64,000 nt of DNA from the NCBI GenBank assembly GCA_934045075.1, contig OW203726.1, forward strand, positions 5,651,535 through 5,715,534. Reading direction: 5' to 3'. Below the pieces are notes generated by a model, which saw only the letters and a program-made list of their open reading frames with translations, ran no database searches and had not been told where the DNA came from. The DNA comes from Yponomeuta sedellus. Its lineage: Eukaryota; Arthropoda; Insecta; Lepidoptera; Yponomeutidae. Position 1 is the stretch's first letter. Every line of letters starts with the position of its first letter. Below, piece after piece: positions 12,485-24,408 of the stretch. A program made the translations under genes and the position numbers.

Positions 12485-12770
12485 TTATGGCGGCATGATA
12501 ACTTCTGACAGTAAGGCCCGCCACTGTCTTACAATCCTCTACCAACCCGGACTTGGCCCCCGTGGTGGAGTACGGCCTAAACTTCCTGCGACGCAGGAAG
12601 AGACCCGTGCTCCTGCAGTGGGGACACACATAAAACTGACTGTAATAATTGACTGTACTCGCCCGTTGACTTCAGTCTCTCCGCGACGGCGACTGCAGGG
12701 CAGCCGAAACGTCGGGCATTAAGGTAATTACGTTTCACCTAGGAAATAATCGTGATTAGACCCGTTTAAT
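12485..12770 (+). repeat. LINE 3'-end remnant and AGACCCG-family unit
   Basis: Segment 12490-12625 (GACAGTAAGGCCCGCCACTG, CCCGGACTTGGCCCCCGTGG) matches the fragments near 6300 and 10600. It is followed at about 12690-12770 by GCAGCCGAAACGTCGGGC and the AGACCCGTTTAATAT end shared with the palindromic family. Confidence 0.5.
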
Positions 12771-12895
12771 ATAACAAAGTATTGGTGTTGGTGGCGATCT
12801 CAGATCATATGATCTGAGGTGGCGATTTAGATTTCTGCAACTCGACTTGTAAAGGGCCTATTTTGCGTGAAACTTAGGGCCGGTTTTTAAATTGA

Positions 12896-12939
12896 GAATT
12901 CCACTAAGTGAATACTTAATTATTCACTTAGTGGAATTC
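12896..12939. repeat. Perfect 19-bp fold-back hairpin
   Basis: GAATTCCACTAAGTGAATA, a 6-nt loop (CTTAAT), then the exact reverse complement. Confidence 0.9.
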
Positions 12940-13214
12940 GTTCTGTCACGCTCTTTGCTGAGAAATTCGTAGAGACAGCACTACAGTTAAGTATTTAGTT
13001 AGCGAAATCAGAAACCGTCCCTTAGACCTTTCAGGTTTAAGAACTATTCTTGTCACCTCAGATTCTCCAGGAAAACCAGCAGCTTGTTTGCGTCTCTGCG
13101 GGCATCCGATAGCCTCCCGGGGCTTCCGAGGAGAGCTGTCCATTTTCTGGCATTCCACTAACACGTGAGTGGTTTTCCCAGCAGCGTCCGGACTTACACG
13201 TCATATAAACTGCT

Positions 13215-13365
13215 TCAGGGCGCTATGGCGCTCATTAAGGGAGGGTTATGTCCAGCAGTGGACTAATATAGCCCGAAGAAGAAGAAGAAGTGTCATAAAA
13301 CGCCATTCAAGACTAATCTTCTCTAGGGTTGTCTAGAGAAGATTATTCTTTAATGGCGTTTTATG
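13215..13365 (+). repeat. SINE D tail and adjoining 33-bp fold-back
   Basis: 13215-13290 is the 3' end of family D (GGGCGCTATGGCGCTC, TGTCCAGCAGTGGAC, then (GAA)n). Directly after the tail, 13294-13326 and 13333-13365 form an inverted repeat with three mismatches and a 6-nt loop (GGTTGT). Confidence 0.7.
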
Positions 13366-13705
13366 GCTCTGCTTCTTCTTCATCCATACACCATCAACGG
13401 GGCTTACGGTGGCTCCTTCTCACCCATTCCCACTATCAGTATCTTCAAGAAGCGGTTGAAAAAGCATTATCAATCTCTACAATAACATTGAGCAAAATAT
13501 TCATATTTATTATTTGTCTATATGTATTTTTATATATTTATATTTTTGTGTAGATCCGTATTTTACTACTTCTGTTTAAGGTTCACTAGAAGAAATCTCT
13601 TACAGGCACAAACTCGTCTTTCCAACATGTTATTTCTTATGTAATGTCCTGTGAAATGTTTGTGTGCAAGCACAGTATAATTAAACTTTCAAGTAACATC
13701 TAACA

Positions 13706-13792
13706 ATTATTTTCTAAGGTTAACACGAGCTGTAGACATAATTAAAACTGTTTTTATACGGATTTATGCTCGTTTATTACATTTTTACAATC
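13706..13792 (-). repeat. Dispersed repeat, inverted partner of 19713-19798
   Basis: The reverse complement shares ATAAACGAG, TTTTAATTATGTCTA and CTCGTGTTAACCTTAGAAAA with 19713-19798. The two copies lie about 5.9 kb apart in opposite orientation. Confidence 0.7.
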
Positions 13793-13799
13793 TAACAAT

Positions 13800-15283
13800 T
13801 AACCAGACAAAACACAGTCATATAACATAAGTACCCAGTAGGTAAGTATTTAACAAAGATGAAATACTATCGCCGCCAAAGAAAGTACAAAATAAGGTTG
13901 TAGTCACGAGCACGAATTTGAATGCACGTGTACATTCGAAACCGGTCGGTTGAGTAACGTAACGTTCGAGATGGAATACAATCAGCTACAAAAGTGACAA
14001 GACTCAAAATACACCGAAGTTAAAGATAGAACGAAAAGAAATTAAAGAAATGTTAGTATTAGGGACTTAGATATGAAAATGGAATACCTTAAGTAGGTAT
14101 ACTTGGTGTGGATACAGGGTTGATAAATTACTTAAATCACATTTTTTTACTGGACCATTTAACTTCAAAAGACTACACTTGTTCACAGGGACTTGGGTAT
14201 GAATCTCCATCACGTAGTCAATATTCTAAAACATAAGTAAATAATGTGGAAAGGGGTCACGTAGTATGTAAGGGTACGTTCCCTTAACAGATGATGTCAG
14301 TTGGTCAAACTGCATACACAAAATACAACTGACAACTATTAACAGTAGATTCTCGGTCTGTTGGTGTACCAGAAAGCGGGGTTAAGATAATCCACGCAAG
14401 CAAGACGCGTCACAGATTATTTTCTCTCCCTATCGATAAAGAAATCTTGATTTGCGGTGCTTATATAGAGACAGCCAAAATTTTAATTCATCTGCTCAAA
14501 TCAGAAAGTTTAAAGAAGATTATTGCAAAAGAATCTGAAGTAATTCCCTCTTGGTGTGTCTTTTAAGTACTTTACTGCAGCATTTTATGAAAATACTCTG
14601 AATTAAACGACGACAAATGGAATTTAAAACTCAAAATGTGTCACACTGTACCAGTGTAGATATGTTATACGGTAAAGGTACCTTAAATACCGCCTATGGG
14701 ATACTTAATTGCATTTTAATCACCTGCCTGACATTTGAAGAGACTTTCAAAGCCTACAGTACATCCAGCTCTATTCAAAACTTATTCCTCGGTAGTTCCT
14801 GTGGTGGAGGACTTAAGTAGCAATTTTGAATAAAAGGACTAATATCTGCATGTATCGGAGTTCAGACATTACGACGATGCAAGTAAAACCAGTCACCGAC
14901 CCCCAAATATTTTTTAAACGCAATGCGGCAGTACTCTCGAGGCCTCAATAAGATGACAAGACCGACCGATTTCAATTCGTTTGCATTTCATTTTGGATAT
15001 CGATGGATCGGATAACTCTAAACGAAATGCTGAATGAAACGTCTAAGACTGCGAAAAAATAGGCGTGGGGAAAGTTTGAGTAAGTTACTATTACTGAGTA
15101 AGTAACTGTGTTCAATTTTATTTTACTTACTCTTTGGATAGGCTATTTTGAGCAATTTTTGTCTAGGCGTGTAACTACCATCGACAATACGCCAACCTTT
15201 ACCGGTGACTTTATACAACAGACTTTACATATGCTTTTTAAACGACTTTAAAAAAGGAGGAGGTTCTCTGTTGTGTTCGAAAG
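13800..15283. other. Non-coding stretch
   Basis: No gene or recognised repeat was found. Short frames such as 14617-14820 have no similarity to anything I know. Confidence 0.4.
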
Positions 15284-15290
15284 TGAGATG

Positions 15291-15475
15291 TATTCTCTGT
15301 ATTACGTACAGGCAGCGGCCTGTACGTAATACAGAGAATAGTGTAAAGAGGTTCGAAATTTCACTGATGCCGGTGAGTCGCCCATTGGCTCAATTGGTAG
15401 AGCGCTGGCACGGATAGCCAGAGGTTGCGGGTTCGAATCCCGGCATGGGTGAAATTTTTAGTCTCTAAATAGGTT
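15291..15475 (+). repeat. SINE family A copy headed by a fold-back duplication
   Basis: The tRNA-like module is at about 15380-15451 (GCCCATTGGCTCAATTGG to GGTTCGAATCCCGGC). The 5' part is replaced by a perfect 23-bp inverted duplication of SINE sequence: TATTCTCTGTATTACGTAC... at 15291-15313, loop AGCG, and the complement at 15318-15340. Confidence 0.8.
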
Positions 15476-15847
15476 TTTAAAAAGGAATTACTCCTATATA
15501 AATATGATCTAGTTCTGTTGACGGGATCTATCTAACAACACCGAGATAAGGAAAACAGCCAGCGTTATCTTATGTCAAAATTAGCAAACTATAGTTTTTG
15601 TTTAATGCGTATTTTAGAACAAGAACGTTACATCCTACTGATTAAAATAAATAAACAAGTAATTGCCTACTCTGTGTCATGTCGATATAATGTTTTAGTA
15701 TATGTAGAGCATATGTATACTTATTACCAACTAAGCAAAAAGACTTACAGATAAATTATTGTTCCGTATCCTGTGTTCATCTCGAATGTTGTTAATGTTT
15801 GTATTGTCCGGAACTCGAAATAATGTTTTATGTGTTTAGTGTATAAG

Positions 15848-15882
15848 TGAGCCACGGCGCTGAAAATCAGCGCCGTGGCTCA
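15848..15882. repeat. Perfect 16-bp fold-back hairpin
   Basis: TGAGCCACGGCGCTGA, loop AAA, then the exact reverse complement. Its GC-rich stem stands out from the AT-rich surroundings. Confidence 0.9.
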
Positions 15883-15889
15883 ACCATGG

Positions 15890-16570
15890 CATAAAGCTGA
15901 GCGGAGACATTTTTATACGTGTTAAGTTTTATGTGAAGTTTGTCTTACTGTAATTTTATGTGCTAAATAAAGATCATTCTATTCTACATCCAAATTTCTT
16001 TTAGTTTTTAGGTATATACATGTATAACATGTAAATACCGAAAAACTACATAAGCAAAAAAATGGTTGTGCTAATCAATCCCCGGCTATTGATGAAAGCC
16101 CACCGTATCGTAAGGGTCTGAATATCGTATCCGACTCGAGTACCGGAAAGGCTCGCAATATTTGCATGGGATTTCCTCTTAAAAATTCTTGAACTTCAAT
16201 TGTAGTAGGCAATAAATTAAGGTATGCTCTTGAACTATAGCTGTTGGTACATTGGCCTGTGTTCAATTAAACTAATTATTTGTCGTTGATAGATGACGGA
16301 ACTAAATGTGGGCTCGCAAGACATTATTCTTATTTTTGATTGTATTATTTGCTTATTTATTTATTACATTAAACTTACAACAATTCTTACAAGAAACTCT
16401 AGTGCGTTAGTGAAGTATCATCACATTTTACATAATAAATTTATATTTACTGGTAAATTCTAATGAAAATTCATAATCGATAGAAAAGAAATATTAAAAA
16501 TACACAAATAAAATAATTCCCCTAAATACTAATAAAACAAACCTAAATATATGTATTAATTAATTTAAAA
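15890..16570. other. Non-coding stretch
   Basis: AT-rich with no recognised gene. An AATAAAGATCATTCTATTC segment near 15966 is another LINE-tail family member. Confidence 0.4.
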
Positions 16571-16576
16571 CACTAC

Positions 16577-16765
16577 CTAAAAGCCAATTACTGAACCCAG
16601 ATCATCGCCGCCTCTGTGGAGCGTCCCCAGTATGCTGGTTACATTATCTCTTTGGATGGCAAGACTTATCCTCCTGCCAGCCCTGGAGTCTCTGGTCGTG
16701 TCGATGAGGTCTTTAAAGAACAGTCGCGCCTCGGGTAAATATAATTGTTCAATAAAAAAAATCAA
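16577..16765 (-). pseudogene. Relic of the same mobile-element ORF as at 9723-10105
   Basis: On the minus strand the frame contains FFKDLIDTTRD, then RRISLAIQRDNVTSILGTL and a stop. This is the same C-terminal motif as in the Helitron-borne copy (QRISLAVQRGNAASVMGT). Only about 60 codons survive. It lies 54 bp from a short Helitron. Confidence 0.5.
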
Positions 16766-16818
16766 TCATCAAAAATATAAAATGGATATAAAGAATATTA
16801 AGATCATAAAAAATATTA

Positions 16819-17029
16819 TCTTACTAAAATTATAAATGTGAAAGTTTGTAAAGATGTTTGTTAGTCTACCGCAAGATGACGGCTGAAAGGATTTACATGA
16901 AACACGGCGTGTAGATCGACAAAGATGTCAATTAAGGCTTTTGTATACGAACATAGGATATTAAATGTCCCGGTGATGCATTCCCGTGGGATAATTTATA
17001 AAGCGAGCGCAGCCGCGGGCTAAAACTAG
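16819..17029 (+). mobile_element. Short Helitron (211 bp)
   Basis: It starts TCTTACTAAAATTATAAATG after A and ends CGCGGGCTAAAACTAG before T, with a GC-rich palindromic stretch (GCGAGCGCAGCCGCGGGC) just before the end. A further 3' end of the same type (GGACGGAGCCGCGAG, then CTAG) lies at 17461-17488. Confidence 0.65.
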
Positions 17030-17607
17030 TTTTTTTTTAAAGTTCGAATTATAACTTTTTTCCTCTGTGTTATATAACACAGACTATTAAAAGCGCATTC
17101 TTTGTGAATTCGTTCAGAGAGCAACAAAAAAGGTCATAATATTATGATCATATGATCACTGAAATACAGTGGCATTATGATTTAAAGACCATGAGTAAGT
17201 ACGAGTACCTATTAGTGGTCGTGATCCAGATCGCGCTGGTTTTTCCCGCGCAGAAATTTATATTAAAATGCATCTGTTCTCCATTACAAAACAGTAAACT
17301 GTTTATATGTGCAATGTATGTTTGCAAACGCAACAATAAATGAAGCAACTTTTTGAATTTAAAATCTATATAGTTAAAATTAAAAAGTGGTATAATTTCT
17401 CTTGTTGACGGAAGCTCAAGATAAAATAAGAACTCTTTGTTTTTACTAAGACCAGTCCATGCGGACGGAGCCGCGAGAAAAAAACTAGTGCATAAGTAGT
17501 AGTACCGTAGTACACAGACGATAGTGTAGAAGTGTATGTTGTATTATCAATCTCTCTTTGTGAAATAATGTAATATAGAGAAAGTTAGACCACATTATAC
17601 GAATTGA

Positions 17608-19660
17608 GTAAACCCTGGTCTCTGCCTACCGCTCCGTGATACAGGCGTATGGAACTCAGTGCGCAAATGTTATTCTGTTCTTCCAAATGTACCGCCAACA
17701 TAATTCAATAGTCATTACCCGGTTACAAAAGTCGGCGTTACCACCACGGGAAACCGTTAATCCCTGGCCCATGTAGAGAATAAAATTACCATGTAGAAGT
17801 GATCAAATTAATTCATAGTGAGATGCCAAGTACTATATTATACTATGTCCCTTGATGATATCTACCCTGCAATACTATTATGAATTCTTCAAAGAAGTCA
17901 GTACATTGGGAAAGTAAATTTTAATCGTGATTTCCGATAACCGATTGTATACTTTGTCCAAAAAGTGTAGAAATTAAAGAGCAAGGTTTTGATCAGACTT
18001 TTTGTTTGTGTTAGTTATTTTTTTCAACTTAAAACAAGATTTAAAAGCATTATTATTTATTTAATTAACCTTGTACAACTTTAATTGTTTAGTGTAAGAA
18101 TTGAATTAATTTAATGGTGTAATTATTTTTTCCAATGATTTTTAGTTAAATAAAGAATATTGAATATTATAAAAAAATACCAACTGTAGTTTTAACATTT
18201 CATTAAAAATATGTATATTATTAAAAATATGTATATTGTGCTTAATCGAAGGTAGTAAATGGTCCTAATTTTCGATAACACCACTAATGAAGTTTCACTT
18301 CCGGTTTCTTGAATCTTTGGACAAACCCCGTGTCCCCGCCATTATTTCGCTATAGAATTTGCACGATGTTAGCAGCAGTACGAAACTTTCACTGATTGAA
18401 AAAAAGTAGCCGTAGTGTAGCATTATTATCTCTGATGTGTGCACGAATAATGAAAGTCATTTTTGTGCTCTGTACCTAGTATTTTTTTAACTACAACGCG
18501 TAATTTCGCTGCTAAAATGTTTAATACAACGACATAGACCCATAGCTACTTCGGTTAGAATAGTACGACTTTGAAGATACTTTGCTCTACCTACGGGTAG
18601 ATGCTTCGCTACAAAATTTTGAGCCTGTGCTGTGGTCAGTTAAGTAAGATCATAGACTATAGTACATTTCTAGCATTGCATCTTTTGAAAATTCTGATTA
18701 GTGTAAAGTTTTTATTGCCTTTACCTAGAAAATAATCGATGCGACTCTACGAAATCTCTTATTACTTTGTTCGTCATCAGCTTTGTATTTCATAACAGGA
18801 ATTGACTATTTTGATACTATGTAGCCTAGCTATGTAATAAGTGCAGAGTCCATTTACACTAACAAACGGAAAAAAACTCACTTTTGTTTTCTACACTTAA
18901 CAAAAGTGATGTTCTTAACAGTTTTAAAACTTCAACTCTCATTTAAATTTCGACAACACACCAACACACATCAAGTCCAACTTTATTCTTTTTCCATCAG
19001 CGCTGCTCCTAAATCCAATGTCCATAATGGGTGCTGACGGGGGTCCAGAGAAAAAAAACGCCAACGTCAGATCTCATATAGGCTGGCTGGTAAAGCGGCC
19101 TTTTGCCTCCGCTTTTAAAAAGGTAATCGGGCAGGTTTTTTTACTATTTATTTTTTCTTTCGTAGCACAAAAGAGGTGAGGCAGCTGCCTTTACAGCTGG
19201 TCGGTAAACTGGTAAAGAACATGGTTGCTTGCGTTGGCGTTGCAAGTTGCTGTCGTTCGTTGTTGCCGTTTGAATTTATCACCTGTCCATTTATCTATGG
19301 GCTGAGTAAACTTGTTGGGGCTATTTCATCGGTTGGGAAATGACTCTATCTAAATAGTTACAGGCACTTATACTTACTTAGATTTGGGTGTAAGGTAGGT
19401 ACTGTTTGTTGTAGCGTACTTATAAAAGGTAGAGACAAAGTGATACCTCGGGTTTGGGTCGCAATGAAAATTAGCTTTATAGTATAAATGGAGTGTATTA
19501 AAAAATAAAGATTAATTGTAAAACTAACAGAATTAATATTGTTGACTTTATATAAAATAATGGATTTACCTATTTTGGAACGTAACTTCATAATTAACTT
19601 TTGTAATTTTTGCCGAGGGTAGTAAACTAACAGTTAATGCTTTCAAAAAGACGCCTGTCA
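17608..19660. other. Mostly unrecognised; LINE tail at 17608-17652
   Basis: CCCTGGTCTCTGCCTACCGC and GATACAGGCGTATGG at 17608-17652 match the C-terminal end of the LINE copies at 21225 and 22275. The remaining 2 kb is AT-rich without a recognisable gene. Confidence 0.4.
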
Positions 19661-19712
19661 CCTCAGTCATCCGAGACCACGGCACCTGTAAAAGTGCCGA
19701 AATGTCGGAATA

Positions 19713-19798
19713 TTGTAAAAATATAATAAACGAGTGAAATCCGTATTAAAACCGTTTTAATTATGTCTAGTACTCGTGTTAACCTTAGAAAATACTAA
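19713..19798 (+). repeat. Dispersed repeat, inverted partner of 13706-13792
   Basis: Preceded by CACGGCACCTGTAAAAGTGCC (a hairpin) and GAAATGTCGG, then the segment shared with 13706-13792. Confidence 0.7.
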
Positions 19799-19959
19799 CA
19801 GAATTAAAACAAAGGAAAAAAAAATATATACAATTGTGATAATTAACAAAAGAAAATACAATGAGATTTTCGGTTTTATGTCATGCATATACAAAAGAAA
19901 AATCTAATCTGATCATTTTTGTTACGTCCACAAATCTTTTGGAGTAATGTTTCGTACAT

Positions 19960-20165
19960 GACGACCTCTGTGGCGTAGCGGTAGCGTCTGCCTACCATGC
20001 AAGAGGTCCCGGGTTCGAATCCCGGCTGGAAACAAAAAAAATCCCAGGTCTTGGATGTTTACATGTTTGTGATGTCGTTGTTTCTGGTACCCACGACACA
20101 GGGTATCCTAGTGTGGGGCCAGAAGCAATGTATGTGCCTGTATGTAAATGTTATGTTATGTTATT
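19960..20165 (+). repeat. SINE family B (tRNA-derived)
   Basis: Head GACGACCTCTGTGGCGTAGC, B box GGTTCGAATCCCGGC, and body GATGTTTACATGTTTGTGATG with CACGACACAGGGTATCCTAG. It is closely related to 8578-8790. Confidence 0.75.
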
Positions 20166-20422
20166 ACCAGACACAAATGGTAGGTGTTATAAATAGGTAC
20201 AATATCCGATGATTCAAGGCGGTGACAGCTCTTGATAATAAGAAACTGAATATTTCCGCAAATAGGTAAGTAGGTACTGACTAAGAACGACCGATTACCG
20301 GACAGATTTCAAAGTCAATTGTCACACGCCAATGTTCCCAACTTTTATTTCTGGCATTAAAAAACTGAGTGGGATCGGAATCATGACGGGACGAGTCGAG
20401 GCGTCCCACAGGACGGACATTT

Positions 20423-20580
20423 TTTTATGAAGCCTGTTAACTTCCCACTGCCGGGCACAGGCCCGCTTTCAGAGAGAGAGTATGGGCTAATTACCACGCG
20501 TGCCCATCGCGGATTGGCAATTTCAACCGCTCAGCTATTTGAACACCTCAGACACTCAGGTTACGTAGTACACATAGATA
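20423..20580 (-). repeat. SINE family C fragment
   Basis: GGGCACAGGCCCGCTTTC, AGAGAGAGAG, GGGCTAATTACCACGCGTGC and GGCAATTTCAACCGCTCAG match the family also seen at 23235, 30672 and 55822. The strand is set from the tRNA-like end visible in the 30672 copy. Confidence 0.65.
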
Positions 20581-21224
20581 GGGAGTACATAGGCTTAAAA
20601 AAAATGAATTGTAATTTTATGAAAAGCGGCCCAGAGAGTCCAGAATCGCGCTTTCTAACCATCTCGCTCTATAAACCTGTATAAGACAGAGTGAGAGGAT
20701 ACGTAGAATCATCGTTACGGAAGACTTTCTGTATACTTTTATCTACCTACAACACGCTTTTGTTTAATCATCGTCATCAGCTGAGAATCGATCGGTACCA
20801 AGAGACACACGTTTACATTCATTCAATTGTTACCTTTTCTTCGAATTTTGTCATTACACTGCTATTGTAGTGTAGGTATTGTATGTAGGAAGTTATATAT
20901 ACCTACCTTTTTGTACCTAATTCATAACAATCCTACTAATCCTACTATTATAGATGTGAAAGTTAGCGAAGATTTTTGGATGTTTGTTACTCAAACTTGG
21001 CGTACTATAGACAAACATCTGTATAAGATAAGAATATTCTTTATTGTACACCAGGAAGAAACAAACATAAAATAATTATAAAGATACAGTACAATTGGCG
21101 GCCTTATTGCTTAGAGCAATTTCTGTATCATGCATGACATTTGCGTCGTCAACTGGTTTATGTATGCATACTCGTACATAAAATATATAAAAACCAAACT
21201 CCTCCGATTTCGCTTCACCGATTT
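20581..21224. other. Non-coding; Helitron 5' fragment near 20933
   Basis: TCCTACTATTATAGATGTGA with GGATGTTTGTTACTC at 20940-20990 is the 5' end of the TC...CTAG Helitron family. A LINE-tail piece (TTTATTGTACACCAGGAAG) follows at about 21040. No gene is present. Confidence 0.45.
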
Positions 21225-21500
21225 TTATGAATTTTGTTATGTATTGAAGAAAGATTGACGAAACAAATATATTATATTGCGTATGTGAGTGGAAGGGTTG
21301 GTAAAGGGTCGTCCCAGGCCGTACATCGACCAGATAGGGGATTTATTAGCAAAGAGAAAGATAAAAAGTACCCGGAACATGCGTTACGTGCATGCATGCA
21401 ACGACTTATGAACGTTGATGAAGCGAAGGTGATCTGTCAGGATAGTGGCAAGTGGCAGCCCCTGGTCTCTGCCTACCCCTCTGGGATACAGGCGTGAGGT
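21225..21500 (+). pseudogene. 3' end of a LINE ORF
   Basis: The frame ends ...VDEAKVICQDSGKWQPLVSA then YPSGIQA and TGA. This is the C-terminal pattern of RTE-like LINE reverse transcriptases (a run of residues around D-R/S-x-W-x-x-L-V). The copy is 5'-truncated and its tail continues into (TATG)n. A second copy at 22275-22500 and a fragment at 17608 support a dispersed family. Confidence 0.55.
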
Positions 21501-21664
21501 TATGTATGTATGTATGTATGTATGTATGTATGTATGTATGTATGTATGTATGTATGTATGTATGTATGTATGTATGTATGTATGTATGTATGTATGTATG
21601 TATGTATGTATGTATGTATGTATGTATGTATGTATGTATGTATGTATGTATGTATGTATGTATG
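21501..21664 (+). repeat. (TATG)41 microsatellite
   Basis: 41 uninterrupted TATG units directly follow the LINE stop codon and its GGCGTGAGGT end. The related LINE copy at 22275-22500 ends GGTTATGTATGTACGAGTAT, so this tract is an expanded LINE tail. Confidence 0.95.
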
Positions 21665-22274
21665 TTGTTATGTATTTTAGGTCGTAGGCTAAATCAAAGT
21701 TTCCCGTGTCAGCTTGTAGCAATATTTTTCACTTCTATGACTTCCACAGAACACAACCTCTTCTCCTGTCCTCCGCCCTCCTGTTACGTAACTGTCCATT
21801 CTGTTGAGCTAACCATTCTTCGACCATTTTAAAAAAATATGTATGTTTCCATATAGTGGAGGTATTACGTAGTATAGAACTCTGTGCTATATAACGTAGG
21901 TACTTGTAATGTAAACCAACATCACTATCGGTTAACGGCAGAATTTTCATTTTATTTAAATTAAGAGTGTTTCCTCAATTAAACAGGCATGGGTTTATCA
22001 ACATCGCATTAAAATCCAGACTAGTTAAGTAGGCCAGGGACGCCTCGGAGTCAAAATATTTAGAAGAAAAGATTTCAGCGACCGTTTGGATTGCACAACG
22101 CATCCCGTCTCTATCGACAGAATACATATAGAATAGTTGCGCAAGAAACGTACTGAACTTTCACGAGTCAATTTCGTGAAAGTTTAGTACAACTATGAAA
22201 TAAAATTTTGTACTTTCCAAATTACATGAAGGTATATACCAGTATGTCAGAGTATCCGATGCAGTATTGATAAA
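21665..22274. other. Non-coding; fold-back at 22150-22190
   Basis: No gene is recognised. GTACTGAACTTTCACGA at 22150-22166 pairs with 22174-22190 (one mismatch, 7-nt loop). Confidence 0.5.
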
Positions 22275-22500
22275 AACAAATGACTGACGAAACAAATACC
22301 TATATATTGCGAATGTGAGTGGAAAGGCTGGTAAGGGACGTCCCAGACGGACTCACATCGACCAAATAGGGGATGTATTAGCAAAGGGAAAGATAAAAAG
22401 TACCCGGAACCGGCGTCTGTCAGGATAGTGGCAAGTGACAGTCCCTGGTCTCTGACAACCCCTCTGGGATACAGGCGTGAGGTTATGTATGTACGAGTAT
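22275..22500 (+). pseudogene. Second 5'-truncated LINE 3' end
   Basis: It encodes remnants such as GKGRP and AKGKIKST and ends CCCTGGTCTCTGACAACCCC, GATACAGGCGTGAGGTTATG. It is collinear with 21225-21500 but carries an internal deletion before GTCTGTCAGGATAGTGGCAA. Confidence 0.55.
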
Positions 22501-22719
22501 GTATTGATAAAAAAATCTTTAAAATTTGGGCCGTAACGGGATTTAGGGATAATAAATAAATATTCATGGATATATTACACACAATCTCGTTAGCCCCGTA
22601 CTAAGTAGAACTAAATGACTCGTCATACAGGCCATACAGGTGCTAACTCGACGATAGATTTAACTACAACAAATACATAGATAACATCCAAGGCCTGAGA
22701 CAAACTAGAAAAGTTCGTT

Positions 22720-22810
22720 TCCTAGTTGGACCCGGCCGGGGATCGAACACCGAGACCTTCGAACCCGAAGTACGTCGGTGAAAATTTCAACCGTCGAGCC
22801 ATCAAGCTTC
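22720..22810 (-). repeat. tRNA-like SINE head (minus)
   Basis: The plus strand reads GGCCGGGGATCGAACACCGA, the complement of a B box, and continues to an A-box complement near 22800. Only the head is recognisable. Confidence 0.45.
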
Positions 22811-23234
22811 ATGAGATACAATCTGGTGACAGACCGACATCGTAATCTTAGTCCCGTTTTTACTCTTTGGTTAATGGAGAAAATGCTGATGAAATGCTGA
22901 AACATTTATTATTTGGTGGGGCAATCGACAGGAGAATAAATTGAATATCAAATTCGTTGCAATACAGAGTAACGGCGCCAATATGGAGCCGTAAAACTCA
23001 ATAATGAAATTCAATGAAGAGAGTTTAAAGTGAATGAGGACCTAGACTATTATTATATTCGATAAGGCGGCACCATTTTTGTAGTTTTAGTAGCAATACC
23101 AGTTGCTAACCGCGAAGGAAAACATCGTGAGGAAACCCTAGAGTCTGATGTGTTAACACACTTTTTTTCACGCAGTTTTCCTGGTGGAATTTAAGTTTTG
23201 TTCCGCATAGAGCTCTATACTCCTCCACTTTTGT

Positions 23235-23450
23235 TATGTAGCTTATAAAAGTCCCATTGCAGGGCACAGGCCTTCTCTCAGAGAGAGAGAGAGAGAGAGT
23301 ATGGACTTAATTACCAGGCTTGTCCTCCGCGGAATGGCAATTTCAAGCGCTGAGGTATTTAAACGCCTCCGACACTCACGTTTCCTCACGAGGGTTTCCT
23401 TCGCAGTTAGCGGGTGATTGCTACTTTAACTTCACAAATCTCTTTTCTGT
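23235..23450 (-). repeat. SINE family C copy
   Basis: GCAGGGCACAGGCCTTCTC, (GA)n at 23280-23300, GGCAATTTCAAGCGCTGAGG and CGCAGTTAGCGGGTGATTGC match the 30672 copy in order. Confidence 0.7.
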
Positions 23451-24185
23451 TTTGTTTATAACACCAGGTAACAATATTAGTATAACCCTTAATAGGGGAT
23501 TCGTAGGTGAAATTTTTCAGTGGTTTTGGACCCCATTTCAGGGTGATAAAGTTCAATTTAGAGAGATTACTATTTTACCCTGGCCTATTAAGGAATAATA
23601 TAGTTACTATTATTACTTAGTATAATATACTTTGTCACATCCTTATGTGTTGTCACTGGGCTCGTAAAACAGCTGGACAAATTTGAATGAATTATTTGTA
23701 CGCGTTTGGGTGGCTGGATGGTTTAGATTCACAAATCATCCCGGCAAATGGCGCTGCGTGCAGGACAACGTCTGTGGTGTCCTCTAGTATTATATAACTA
23801 ATTGAATACAGCGTCTGAGCGGTCAATTCAGCTATCTAGTGTAAGTAGAAGGTGGTAGACTAGACGCTGTGTAAATCACCTACCATAATTTATGTACAAA
23901 AGGCCTATTACGACCTTTGTGTTGCAGACCATTTTCTAAAGAAAATCGTCTGAAGAGAAGAAGCTTGCCAACAATAATGAAATGCAATTGAGGGGAAGCG
24001 AGTTGAATAGCCGCGCAATCATGAATAAAAACCGCCGATGTAAGGTAAACTTATGTCAGAGGAACAGCTTTCTGCATAACTTTGAGATGATTTATGCAGC
24101 GACCAGTGACACCTTCATTCACAGTAGACGGGTGAGGGGACCACTTGGACTCTGCAGTCTCTGGGACATTGTTTTAAATTGCTTT
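23451..24185. other. Non-coding stretch
   Basis: No gene or clear repeat was recognised. Confidence 0.4.
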
Positions 24186-24190
24186 CTGTA

Positions 24191-24365
24191 TAAGCATCAT
24201 CATCATCAGTCCGGTAAACCCAACTGCTGGGTTTAGGCCTCTTCATTTCCACGCCAACCAGCACGGTCTCACGCTAGTCTCATCCACTGTTTGCCGGCCA
24301 CTTTACTTAGGTCATCTGACCATCTGGCTGCTGGTCTGCCCACCGACCGTTCCTCCTCCCACGGC
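24191..24365 (-). pseudogene. RTE-type LINE 3' end (minus)
   Basis: The minus strand has GGTGGGCAGACCAGC, AGTGGCCGGCAAACAGTGGA and ends CCCAGCAGTTGGGTTTACC then (GATGAT)n. This is the usual tail arrangement of RTE-like LINEs. The reading frame is broken. Confidence 0.5.
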
Positions 24366-24408
24366 CGTATAAGCATAACCAGCCGGAACTACCCCGTTGG
24401 TACCTCGC

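Noticed and set aside
21445..21832. Frames encoding (YVCM)n
   Set aside because: Pure translation of the TATG microsatellite.
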